Origin: an uncultured Bacteroidales bacterium
GTDB lineage: Bacteria > Bacteroidota > Bacteroidia > Bacteroidales > Bacteroidaceae
NCBI GenBank assembly: GCA_902774335.1
Contig: CACYHW010000022.1
Location: 1-34,891, forward strand
DNA length: 34,891 nt
Reading direction: 5' to 3'
How positions within the stretch are numbered: position 1 is the stretch's first letter; each line of letters opens with the position of its first letter. Below the pieces are notes generated by a model, which saw only the letters and a program-made list of their open reading frames with translations, did no database searches and was not told where the DNA came from. The position numbers and the translations under genes were made by a program. Shown here piece after piece: positions 16,960-27,000 of this stretch.

Positions 16960-18714
16960 ATGAAACAATATTTCAATTCAATTAGAAAGACCGCTTGGGC
17001 TGTGTCAGCTCTTCTGATGCTGGCTTCCTGTAATGATTGGAACGATCACTACAGCTACAAGCCCCAGCCCGGTACTTCTGTAAAGACTCTTGCCGAAACT
17101 ATACAGGAGTTGTCCGGTACGGCAGAGTTTGAAGCAGCCAAGGATGATTTTGTGCTGGTTCTGCAGAGAACTAATCAGTTGAACGGTGAAAAGATTGTAG
17201 AGGGTCTTTCATACTGGGATCTGCTCGAAGAGGATCAGTTCCTGACTGTATGGATTCCTACCACCGTTACCGCTGAGGAGTGGGAAGAATATCTGAATCC
17301 TCAGACCAATGCCGAGAAGAAGAAGGTTGCACGTGAGTTCGTAATGAACCACATAGCACGTTTCAGACACTCTGTAAACTCAGTTACCAACGAGGCTGTA
17401 TATATGCTCAGTGACAAGTCATTCAAGTCTCTTCCCAAATCAATCGGAAGCATAGCTTACAGCAATGATCCTGAGAGACAGAATACCAATATCCACTGTT
17501 CAAACGGTATTATACATATCCTTGACGGAAAGATGGAGTATCTGCCCAGCATCTACGACTATCTGACACTTACCTCACCTTATACAAAGCTCCGCAAGCA
17601 CCCCAACGAGATGTACGACTACCGTACAGTCATGGGTGACTGGTTCGCCAAGTATACCGAGGAGAAGATCGATGAGGAGAAGAGTGTGGATGCCGGTTAT
17701 GATGAAAAGACCAACGAAATCAAGTGGGCTGACTCAGTTCTTATCAAGAGCAGCATCCTGATGGATGACTTCGGTTTCATCAGCGAGGAGGACAGTAACT
17801 ATGCAGTAGTTCTTCCCACACCCGCTCTTTGGATCCAGATGTACGACTCCATTACCCAGTCATTCGAGTTCGGACCCCTTGAGGCCGATGCCGACTCTCT
17901 GCAGGAGTTCTACACCAACTACTTCATGCTCACTGATATGTTCTTCAACATGAACATTCAGAAGAACAACGGTAAGGATTCAGTCACTTCCACAAGATTT
18001 GACAAGAATTATAACCTCAAGTACAAGAAGGCCTACAACACCTACTACAAGCCTTACGATGCAGGTGGTCTGTTCGCAGACCGTTATGACTCCGTTCTCT
18101 GCAGTAACGGTATCATCTACATCCGCGACAAGTGGCCTTTCACAGATGATATGCTTCACCGCAGACCCATCGTAATTGAGGCCGAGACATATTCATATGA
18201 CGGTGACGATATACGTCATCCCCGTCGTCTTATCTCTACCTTCCAGGGTAAGGAGCTTGACAACGTGTTCGTAGCTCAGCTGAGCCAGAAGAACAGTTCA
18301 CCCAGATGGAAAGTCGAGTTCAATATCCGTAACAACCTTAAGGGTAAGTACAGGGTTAAGTTTGTCATCTTCCCGAGTGAGACTCAGAAGAATGCTCAGA
18401 CCAAGCTGACCAAGCCTAACCTTTTCCACCCGATTGTTAAGTACATGCCGGAGAAGAAGTATGATGTTCTTATCGACTCTATCGAGGAGATTGACGTAGC
18501 TCCGTTCGTGACACCGGCCTTGTTCCGAAACAACGTAAACAAGATTGATACTATGGATATGGGTGTCGTAAACTTCTCAACCTGCAACTATGACAAGGCA
18601 GAGAAGAACTCACCGCGTATTACCATAGAACTCAGCAGTGAGGTGGATAGTGCCGAAGTTTACAGCTCAGAGATCTGGCTTGACTGCATTATCCTGGATC
18701 CGGTGTTTGATTGA
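16960..18714 (+). CDS. Second fasciclin (FAS1) domain lipoprotein
   Basis: The 584-residue protein has a lipoprotein signal with LASC (Cys24), followed by NDWNDHY. A FAS1-type region spans about residues 40-205, with the strand LTVWIPTTVTAEEW (about 96) and the closing segment CSNGIIHILDGKMEYLPS (about 181). A second, less regular module closes with CSNGIIYIRDKWPF (about 381). The last 185 residues, from RPIVIEAETYSY on, form a separate beta-rich domain that looks like a jelly-roll binding module, but I cannot name it. It lies between the first SusD (39 bp upstream) and the second SusC (15 bp downstream), repeating the FAS1-SusC-SusD order of the first half. Confidence 0.82.
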   Translation: MKQYFNSIRKTAWAVSALLMLASCNDWNDHYSYKPQPGTSVKTLAETIQELSGTAEFEAAKDDFVLVLQRTNQLNGEKIVEGLSYWDLLEEDQFLTVWIPTTVTAEEWEEYLNPQTNAEKKKVAREFVMNHIARFRHSVNSVTNEAVYMLSDKSFKSLPKSIGSIAYSNDPERQNTNIHCSNGIIHILDGKMEYLPSIYDYLTLTSPYTKLRKHPNEMYDYRTVMGDWFAKYTEEKIDEEKSVDAGYDEKTNEIKWADSVLIKSSILMDDFGFISEEDSNYAVVLPTPALWIQMYDSITQSFEFGPLEADADSLQEFYTNYFMLTDMFFNMNIQKNNGKDSVTSTRFDKNYNLKYKKAYNTYYKPYDAGGLFADRYDSVLCSNGIIYIRDKWPFTDDMLHRRPIVIEAETYSYDGDDIRHPRRLISTFQGKELDNVFVAQLSQKNSSPRWKVEFNIRNNLKGKYRVKFVIFPSETQKNAQTKLTKPNLFHPIVKYMPEKKYDVLIDSIEEIDVAPFVTPALFRNNVNKIDTMDMGVVNFSTCNYDKAEKNSPRITIELSSEVDSAEVYSSEIWLDCIILDPVFD

Positions 18715-18729
18715 TAAAAAGAAGACGTT

Positions 18730-21700
18730 ATGAATATATTAAACAGAAAAAGGTTATTGCCTTTGGGGCTGATCAGTCTACTGCTGCTTTCCGCTCCTGT
18801 TTCAGCACAGAGAAACAATGATGAGGCCACAGTTGTAGTGACCGGTGTTGTTACCAACGCCGCTCTGGGCAACGCCATGGCCGGTGTCAAGGTTCAGGCT
18901 TACAACAATTCCGTATACTCAGCCATGACACGTGAGGATGGTTCCTTCTCAATAAAGGTTCCCTATTATGTGTCATCACTGACTTTCCAGCTTGACGGAT
19001 ACAATACAATAGTACGTTCACTCAGCGACGGTACCGAAGGTGTCAATGTCAAGATGTTCTCAGACGTATTCTCTGAGATTTATGACCGTAAGACAGTTTC
19101 CGGTATCTCATCGACCGCTACACTTATGGATGTCAATGCCGATATCTCGGTTGACAACCAGGTGCAGCAGTCCCTGCAGGGAAACATACTGTCCAACATC
19201 CGTTCAGGTCAGATCGGCGTAGGTTCCGCTCTTCTGATTGACGGTATAAGCTCCATCAACATCAACACTCAGCCCCTTATCGTGCTGGACGGTGTTATCA
19301 TGGACATGGGATTTGACAATGTTTCAGTGCATGACGGTTTCTACAACAACCTGCTTGCCAACATTCCCGTGGAGGATCTGGAGTCGGTTACAGTGCTCAA
19401 GAACGGTTACGGTATTTACGGTCCTAAGGGAGCCAACGGTGTTATCCTTATCCAGACCAAGCGTAACAAGAGCATGGCTACCAAGATTGATGTGAACATT
19501 TCCGGTAACTATCAGGCTATGCCCAAGACTCTGCAGATGATGAATGCCGATCAGTATCGCACTTATGCATCTGAGCTTCTGGGTTCAACTGGTACCAAAC
19601 TGTCAACCTTCAAGTTCCTGCAGTCTGACCGCGACTATCACTACTACAAGATGTTCCACAATGATACAGACTGGTCTAAGGTTTCTTATAGAGACGCCTT
19701 TATCCAGAACTACAATGTGAACGTACAAGGTGGTGATGACATCGCCAACTACAACCTCTCTGTAGGTTTTGCTCTGGGCGATGCCACTCTGGTTGAGAAT
19801 GACTTCTCACGCTTCAGCCTCCGTCTGAACTCAGACATCATCCTGGCTGACAAGCTGTCTCTGCGCTTTGATGCCGCATACAGTGATGTAACCCGTGACA
19901 TGCGTGATGACGGAACTCCCGATGACATTGACAACTCAATGATCAACTCTCCCGGTTTCCTGGCTCTTGCCAAGGCTCCGTTCCTTTCACCGTATGCATT
20001 CGACGTTGACGGTAACCCCACCAAGTTCCTCTCCAACGAGGATGACTATCTGGATGAGGTCCTCACTCCCGAGGCTTCACTGTCCAACCCGCTCTCAATT
20101 CTTGTGAACGGTGACGGTATCAACAAGAACTATTTCGGTAACCGCCTTATCACTCTGGCCGTTACTCCCAAGTATGAGTTCAACCGTTATCTCTCACTGA
20201 GCGAGCACTTCACTTACACTCTGGCCAATGCCGACGAGAACTACTATACTCCTATCTTAGGTACTCCTAACTTCAAGATCGAGGGTATCGGTACTATCGA
20301 CAACAAGGCTGCTGCCATGAATGCCAAACAGGACGGCTTTATGAGTAACACTTTCCTTACCTATGCAAGACATGCCGGTTCACACGACATCAATGTACAG
20401 GGCGGTATGCGTTACATCAACAACTCTCTGGTACAGACTATCATGGTTGGTTACAACTCCGGTAACGATAAGACTCCTAACATCACCAAATCACTTAAGT
20501 TCAAGGATACCGACGGCCGTGAGACCAAGGATATCACCATGACATGGTGGGCTCAGGGTAACTACAACTACCGTGAGAAGTATTATCTGTCAGCCAGCCT
20601 GGGTATGACTTCATCATCCAGATTCGGTACCAACGTATCAAACGGTGTGAACATGTTCAGGGTACCCTGGGGTATCTTCCCCTCTGTATCAGGTGCATGG
20701 ATTATGTCTGCCGAGCCTTGGTTCAAGGTTCCCTTCATAGATTACCTGAGAATCAATGCAGGTTATGACCTGACCGGTAACGACGGTTTTGATGACACTG
20801 CTTCCAAGACCTTCTTCTCATCAGTCAAGTTCCTGCAGGTAACCGGTCTTACAATGACCAATATCGGTAACAGTTCACTGCAGTGGGAGACCACCAACAA
20901 GCTGACCGCAGGTATCAACATGAACCTGTTCGGTAACCGTCTGGCTATCGACGCCAATGTATTCAAGAGCAACACCGACAACCTGCTCTCCATCAGTGCC
21001 CTCTCATTCCTGACAGGTATTGAGACCTCATGGACCAACGGCGGTTCTCTGACAAACAGCGGTTTTGATGCATCATTCAACCTCAAGCTTCTCAACACCA
21101 AGCAGATCAAGTGGGAGGCCGGTGCTTCTATAGGTGCTTACAAGAACGAGATTACCAAACTTCCCGGACGTCCTATCGACAACGAGTTCTACGGAGCTAC
21201 TGTCAGGACAGCTGTAGGCGAGCCTGTAGGTATATTCTACGGATACCGTACCCAGAGCACCAACGGCAGCAAGGTATATGCTACCACCGAGGAGGCTCTT
21301 GCTTCAGGTCTTGAGGTATTCACAACCTATGGAAACGAGAAGGTTCAGGCCGGTGACTTCAAGTTTGTCGATGTTACTCCCGACGGTGTTATTGACGATA
21401 AGGACCGTGTAAAGATTGGTGATCCCAATCCTGATTTCTACGGACGTATCTTCACAAAGGTTGGTATGGGTAACTTCTCTCTGAGCGCAACCATGACCTA
21501 CTCTGTAGGCGGTGACATCTACAACTACCAGCGCATGATCCTTGAGAGCGGTTCACGTTTCATGAACCAGACTCTTGCAGTGACCAACCGTTGGATGGCC
21601 GAGGGTCAGGTAACCGATGTTCCCAGAATTGATTTCGATGATCCTCACGGCAATGCCCGCTTCTCGGACCGTTGGATTGAGGACGGATCATATCTGCGTC

Positions 21701-21918
21701 TCAAGAACGTCACCCTGAGCTATAGGATTCCTATTATGTCTACCTATCTGCAGGGTATCACCCTTTGGGGTTCTGCCAACAACCTGTTCACTCTGACCAG
21801 ATATCTCGGCTCAGATCCCGAATTCTCTACCAGTAACAATGTCCTGATGCAAGGAATTGACCGTGGACTGCTCCCGCAGTCAGCCAATTTCTCATTGGGT
21901 ATAAAGATTAACCTGTAA
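18730..21918 (+). CDS. SusC/RagA-type TonB-dependent outer-membrane transporter, second copy
   Basis: The 1062-residue protein has a signal peptide ending in PVSAQ. A carboxypeptidase-regulatory-like domain (about residues 35-105) is followed by a plug with SLQGNILSNIRSGQIG (about 148) and GYGIYGPKGANGVILIQTKR (about 227), then a barrel ending in NFSLGIKINL. It is clearly diverged from the first SusC: the N-terminal domain, plug and length all differ, so it is not a recent duplicate and may import a different part of the glycan. The plug segment before the barrel has the less usual QSLQGNIL in place of the common ALQGRVAG pattern. Its SusD partner starts 3 bp after the stop. Confidence 0.94.
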   Translation: MNILNRKRLLPLGLISLLLLSAPVSAQRNNDEATVVVTGVVTNAALGNAMAGVKVQAYNNSVYSAMTREDGSFSIKVPYYVSSLTFQLDGYNTIVRSLSDGTEGVNVKMFSDVFSEIYDRKTVSGISSTATLMDVNADISVDNQVQQSLQGNILSNIRSGQIGVGSALLIDGISSININTQPLIVLDGVIMDMGFDNVSVHDGFYNNLLANIPVEDLESVTVLKNGYGIYGPKGANGVILIQTKRNKSMATKIDVNISGNYQAMPKTLQMMNADQYRTYASELLGSTGTKLSTFKFLQSDRDYHYYKMFHNDTDWSKVSYRDAFIQNYNVNVQGGDDIANYNLSVGFALGDATLVENDFSRFSLRLNSDIILADKLSLRFDAAYSDVTRDMRDDGTPDDIDNSMINSPGFLALAKAPFLSPYAFDVDGNPTKFLSNEDDYLDEVLTPEASLSNPLSILVNGDGINKNYFGNRLITLAVTPKYEFNRYLSLSEHFTYTLANADENYYTPILGTPNFKIEGIGTIDNKAAAMNAKQDGFMSNTFLTYARHAGSHDINVQGGMRYINNSLVQTIMVGYNSGNDKTPNITKSLKFKDTDGRETKDITMTWWAQGNYNYREKYYLSASLGMTSSSRFGTNVSNGVNMFRVPWGIFPSVSGAWIMSAEPWFKVPFIDYLRINAGYDLTGNDGFDDTASKTFFSSVKFLQVTGLTMTNIGNSSLQWETTNKLTAGINMNLFGNRLAIDANVFKSNTDNLLSISALSFLTGIETSWTNGGSLTNSGFDASFNLKLLNTKQIKWEAGASIGAYKNEITKLPGRPIDNEFYGATVRTAVGEPVGIFYGYRTQSTNGSKVYATTEEALASGLEVFTTYGNEKVQAGDFKFVDVTPDGVIDDKDRVKIGDPNPDFYGRIFTKVGMGNFSLSATMTYSVGGDIYNYQRMILESGSRFMNQTLAVTNRWMAEGQVTDVPRIDFDDPHGNARFSDRWIEDGSYLRLKNVTLSYRIPIMSTYLQGITLWGSANNLFTLTRYLGSDPEFSTSNNVLMQGIDRGLLPQSANFSLGIKINL

Positions 21919-21921
21919 TAC

Positions 21922-23910
21922 ATGGGAACTATGAAATCCAAAACAATATTTTCAGTCATTCTGACAGCCGTTCTGGCTGGGGCTGCGGTTTCATGCGAGG
22001 ATATGCTTAGCGTTGACTCCAGTTCAGTGATCTATGCTAAGGACAATACCCTCAACCATACCTATGATACCATCTACTCGTACTTAGGTATTCTTCAGCG
22101 TTTGCAGAGCATCGCTGACCGCACCGTCGTTCTCGGTGAGATCCGTGGTGACCTTGTCGCCCTTACCGGCAGGGAGACCGACGATCTTCGTGAACTCTAC
22201 GCTTATGATTTTGCCAAGGTCAAGGAGACCAACAAGTACAATGATCCTCTTGACTACTATGCGGTAATCAATAACTGTAACTACTTTATTGAGAACGCCG
22301 ATACATCATTCTACCGTAATCAGGAGAATGTGTTCCTCAAGGAGTATATCGCAGTGCTGTCACTTAGAGCATGGACTTACCTCCAGCTTGCTCAGGTTTA
22401 CGGTAAGGTATACTTTGTCGACAAACCTATCACAAGCGGTGATCAGGCCGATGAGTCCAAGTGGGACTATGTTGACATCAAGGAACTGGCTGCCCGTCTG
22501 GCCAAGGATATCGTAGACCGTTTCCCTGATGAGAAGTTCCTGGACTACAGAGCTCCTCACTTCAGCCTGGGCGGTAACGACAATGACGACGGTTCAAAGT
22601 CACAGAAGCACAAATCAGAGAACCTGGTTATCCCCGTAAGACTTATCCTGGGTGACCTCTATCTCTGGTCTGAGGATTATGCAAAGGCTGCCAAGTACTA
22701 CTACGAGTACCTTTATCACAACACCACTTTCCATCCCGCAGGTATCAACACCATCCTATGGAACGGTTACTCATTCATGAACCTGGGTGATGATACATAC
22801 GCCGGCGGTTTCGGTGAAAAGGCTAATCCTATCTCATACATTCCTATGGAGTCCGAGGAGTATGCCGGTATCATCTCTGACCTGCCCAATGTATTCAACT
22901 CAACCAAGAAGAATGACTACTGGCCGCAGCTTACATATTCAAAGGCTATGCTCTATCAGAGCGCTCGTCAGGAGTACTGCTACCACAGAATAATTGCTTC
23001 TTCGGGTGTATCCACTCCGGTATACATGGACAAGAGACTTCAGGACAACTATCTGCTTAAGGGTGACCTGAGACTTCAGTCAATCTTCGAGGTTAAGGCA
23101 GCTAAGGATGGTGACAAGAAATCAACCACTCTGAACTCTTCAAGACAAACGTTAAAGAAAATTAATTCCGAAAAAATTTGTTTATATCGTACAGACCTTG
23201 TATATTTGAGGCTCGCTGAGGCATTGAACAGAGCAGGCCTGCCCCATATGGCGTTTGGCATACTCAAGAACGGCCTCACACAGACGTTCATTGTAGACAG
23301 TATCAGTCAGTACGAGAGAGACAAAGTGGTGGAACTGGGTATATCAACATCGGATATGTTCCCGGATTCATATTTCGAGCAGACCTACTTCCAGGCATAC
23401 CAATTCCCCACCGACGGTTCAGGCAGTTATATCAACAATGATAAGAGCAATCCTATCAGTGCCGATTATACCAAGCCTGTTGCCGGTCAGAGATCTGAGT
23501 ATTACAACACAATGGGTATCCATACACGTGGTTCAGGTGATGCCGCAATTAATGACTACTATGTAATCACTGTTAACGAGCCCACAGGTGGTGATCCCAT
23601 GCAGGATACTATCCGTGCTGTCGAGGAACTGATTCTGAACGAGATGGCGCTTGAGACATGCTTTGAGGGATACCGCTTTGGTGACCTGATGAGAATCTCA
23701 ATGCACCGTGCCAAGGATACAGGTTATCCCGGAACAGGAGGTTGGGCCGACAACGCCTTCCTTGCTGCCCGAGTTGCTTCAAGAGAGGGTGCCACAATGG
23801 AGAATCCTTTCGCAGGCAGGGATGAGGCTCTGTACCAGAGGCTTGTAGGTAGTAATGCTACCCAGTATAATGTTAACTGGTTCTTAAGAATGAGAGATAC
23901 AAAAGACTAA
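21922..23910 (+). CDS. SusD/RagB family lipoprotein, second copy
   Basis: The 662-residue protein has a lipoprotein signal with AVSC (Cys25), followed by EDMLSVDSSS. The conserved SusD helix appears as AVLSLRAWTYLQLAQVYG (about residues 144-161), and the C-terminal block as ILNEMALETCFEGYRFGDLMR (about 572-592). It is about 100 residues longer than the first SusD, with insertions in the middle. The start could be ATG 21922 or ATG 21931. The second gives the cleaner signal peptide, while the first leaves only a 3-bp gap to SusC. It is the last gene of the operon, with a strong hairpin 14 bp after the stop. Confidence 0.93.
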   Translation: MGTMKSKTIFSVILTAVLAGAAVSCEDMLSVDSSSVIYAKDNTLNHTYDTIYSYLGILQRLQSIADRTVVLGEIRGDLVALTGRETDDLRELYAYDFAKVKETNKYNDPLDYYAVINNCNYFIENADTSFYRNQENVFLKEYIAVLSLRAWTYLQLAQVYGKVYFVDKPITSGDQADESKWDYVDIKELAARLAKDIVDRFPDEKFLDYRAPHFSLGGNDNDDGSKSQKHKSENLVIPVRLILGDLYLWSEDYAKAAKYYYEYLYHNTTFHPAGINTILWNGYSFMNLGDDTYAGGFGEKANPISYIPMESEEYAGIISDLPNVFNSTKKNDYWPQLTYSKAMLYQSARQEYCYHRIIASSGVSTPVYMDKRLQDNYLLKGDLRLQSIFEVKAAKDGDKKSTTLNSSRQTLKKINSEKICLYRTDLVYLRLAEALNRAGLPHMAFGILKNGLTQTFIVDSISQYERDKVVELGISTSDMFPDSYFEQTYFQAYQFPTDGSGSYINNDKSNPISADYTKPVAGQRSEYYNTMGIHTRGSGDAAINDYYVITVNEPTGGDPMQDTIRAVEELILNEMALETCFEGYRFGDLMRISMHRAKDTGYPGTGGWADNAFLAARVASREGATMENPFAGRDEALYQRLVGSNATQYNVNWFLRMRDTKD

Positions 23911-23924
23911 AAAAATATCCGCTG

Positions 23925-23973
23925 CGTCAGTGTGGACGGTCAACCGTCTGCACTGACGTGTCGGGTTTTGTTT
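23925..23973 (+). terminator. Terminator of the FAS1/SusCD operon
   Basis: A 15-bp stem (23925-23939 with 23944-23958, including two adjacent G-T wobble pairs) closes a 4-base TCAA loop. A T-rich tail TTTTGTTT starts at 23966, 7 bp after the stem. It separates the operon from the secreted-protein genes. Confidence 0.82.
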
Positions 23974-24015
23974 AACCTTATAAATAATTTATTAACCGAG
24001 AGTATTTTCAACTTT

Positions 24016-24025
24016 TTTATTAATC
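24016..24025 (+). promoter_or_regulatory. TTTATTAATC motif before paralogue 1
   Basis: The 10-mer lies 13 bp before the ATG at 24039. Nearly the same motif, TTTATTAACC, precedes the starts of paralogues 2 (28295-28304) and 3 (32510-32519) by 15 and 14 bp. A further TTTATTAACC is at 23988-23997. The role is unknown; it may be a translation-initiation or start-region element. No TAnnTTTG box is visible before this gene. Confidence 0.4.
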
Positions 24026-24038
24026 AATTTTTTACGTT

Positions 24039-27000
24039 ATGAAAAAACGAGACTTTTTGTTTTTGGGTCTTATTCTGGCCGCTGTTCCTGTAGGCGCTCA
24101 GAGACCCGTAGAAACTCCTCAGGATGCCAAAGTGATCTTTACACAGAACTTTGAGCCGGAGGATGAGACTATGTCTGCCGAGGAGGCTTGGGATGCATGG
24201 CAGGCTAAGGTTTGGGATACTATTACGTCTCTCAACTTCTACAACAGGGCATCTAGCGGTAACATCAATCCTAGTGCTGACATTAACATCTATGATGGTT
24301 CTGATGACTGGAAGATAGGTTATGTAAGAACCGACTCTATCATACCTCTTAAGAATGGTGTGGTAATAACCGATGCAAACGTTGCTGATTGGCCTGAGGA
24401 TCTGGCCAAGATCGTAACTGATGAGACTTCTGAGCGTGCACAGGCTTTTGATAAATATGGTGAGGATGGTGGTAAGTATGTATTCCGCTATATCTCAGGT
24501 AAGCCTACCATAGCTTCTTCACAGTATGGTGAGTATTATAACAATGTTTCTGCTGCTTACCGTCGTAACCTTTTTGTACGTGGTCTTGATATTGAGGATA
24601 ACACCTCTTATCGTGTAACATTGTTCATCAAGGGTAAGGCTCAGGGTACCACAAAGCCTAAGTTCTACCTTAACATGATGCGCGGTTACTTCAACTCAGA
24701 GTGCGACTTCTCAATGGGTTATGTTGATAATAACAAGGATAATCATCCGCTGGAGTACAGTACTGCATTCAGCCTTACAAAGGAGGACTTTACCGGTGAG
24801 TGGGAGAAGGTTACCTTCATGACTCACTATCTGACTGACTCTATCTCTAACGCATATATCTTCACCAAGAACGGTTACTGGTGGAGCGGACGTTGGTGGG
24901 CTACAGATGCTGAGGGTAAGACCTATGACTACATCCAGCAGCCTGACAAGTTCTTCCTGCGTCTTTCATTCGCATCCGATAGTACCACTTTTGATGTTGA
25001 TAACATCGCCATCACAAAGTCTACAATCGGTGGTGTTGAGCATGATGGAACAATGATCCGTGTGAACTTCGGTTATGACACTAACCTCAAGACTCTTGCT
25101 GACAATGCTTATAAGTCTACAGGTGTTGCCGCTATCGAGCTTCCCGGTCAGTACTTCTCAGTATTCGGCAAGGCTAAGGCTAACGGCAGATGGGTGCCCA
25201 TTGAAATCAACTCAGCTGAATATCATGATGACGGTTACATGTACATGTGGTCAAAGGATACTCAGGGAGCAGGTGGTGCAATCTATCAGAACCCCTTTAC
25301 ATCCTATGATTCAGTATTCGTATCATTCACCAATCCCGTGGATGACGATGCTATCTGCCTCAAGTACTCAGGCGAAAAGTTCCCCTATGCACTTGACACC
25401 ACTTGGATCAAGGAGGGCAAGAAGCTGAGAGGTTTCAGCAACGAGCTTTCAGTTCCTAACCCCAACATCATCAGAAACCAGTATGGCAAGCGCGTTTACT
25501 CAATGAAGATGTTGCCCCCTGTACTTGTTGATCAGCAGTATGAGAAGAATTCATTCCAGCTGGATGGTTCTATCACATCTATGGACTTCAAGTTCTCACG
25601 TCCCGTTATGTTCGACGAGGTTCCCTCAACCACAACTGAGGAGGCTCTTCTTAAGGTTACCAAGGGTGGTGTAACTGAGTTCTGGTTCGCTAGCTCTGCT
25701 ACCGGTCAGGCCGATTCAACTATCACCTTTACCCGTCAGCAGGCCGATATCACCAAGAACGGCGCTCTGATTGGTGACTACACCTTCGAGCTTTGCGGTA
25801 TCCAGGGTATTGGTACTGACTACGCTGAGAACGAGATTATCGACTATTCATTCGGTAATACCATCATGGCTACCGATGTTGCCAGCATCGACTTCAGTTC
25901 ACTTGACGAGTCTGCAGGTTATACTCAGAATCTCTCAGAGCTTGGCATCGAGGGCCTGTCAGGTGACAGATGCGCTGCTAAGATCAAGTCATTCACCGGT
26001 GCATACACCACTGGTATCATGTGGGGTCTCTATGGACAGAACACCGGTGCTGAGAACAATAAAGATAAGTGCTGCAAGCTTATCTATTCATTCGAAGCTC
26101 CCGCCGATGGCAAGTATGCCGTTGCATTTGATATGACCGGTTGCCAGAAGGGTTCATGGAACGATGATGCCAACATGGTTGTATTCCTCCGTGATGCTGA
26201 TGGCAATGATCTTGCCAAGGAGTCTTATGGAGGTACCGGAATTAAACCCAATGAGGGTGGCGATGTTAATGAGGTTAAGTCTTATACAATCTCCGCTAAT
26301 CTTAAGGCTGGTGTAAACAAGCTGGTTATCACATTGCCTAACGAAGGTTCATGGGGTGGTGGTCACAAGGGTGGTAAGATCCTGTTCGGCCTCTCAATCC
26401 AGTCTAACTTCACAAACGGTTATCCTTATGTTAAGAGCCTGAACGCCGCTATGGCCGGTCTTAACTCTAAGATTGAGTTTGCTGAGGACGATGAGGATAA
26501 GTACACAGGTGCCGCTTATGACAACGCTGTCGCTGTTGCTGAGTTCTATGAGGACTTCACCGATACAAAGCCCAGCCGTTACAACACTGTAACTGATAGC
26601 CTGAGCAAGGCTGCCAGCACACTGCAGGCTCGCTTCGATCTCGTTGCTGCTCTTGACAAGGAGTATGACAGAGCTATCGACACCATCGCTTCGTTCGAGG
26701 ATGATGATGAGCGTGCAGATTTCACTGACATGGTAGTATTCGATGAACTTTACGATCTCGTTAGCGAGGTTGAGGAGCTCATCTACTCTGACATGACTGA
26801 TGATTCTATCAAGGGTGTCACCAAGATGGTTCAGGATGCTCTGACCGCTATTGACAACCGCATGAAGCTCATCGGCACATTCAACAGCCAGCTCGCTGCT
26901 ACTGAGAAATCTATCGACGATGCTAAGTTCGATGGCATCCAGCAGTATGCAGACATGGTTGCAGTATACAACAACTATAAGAACTTCGACCTTGTAGGTT

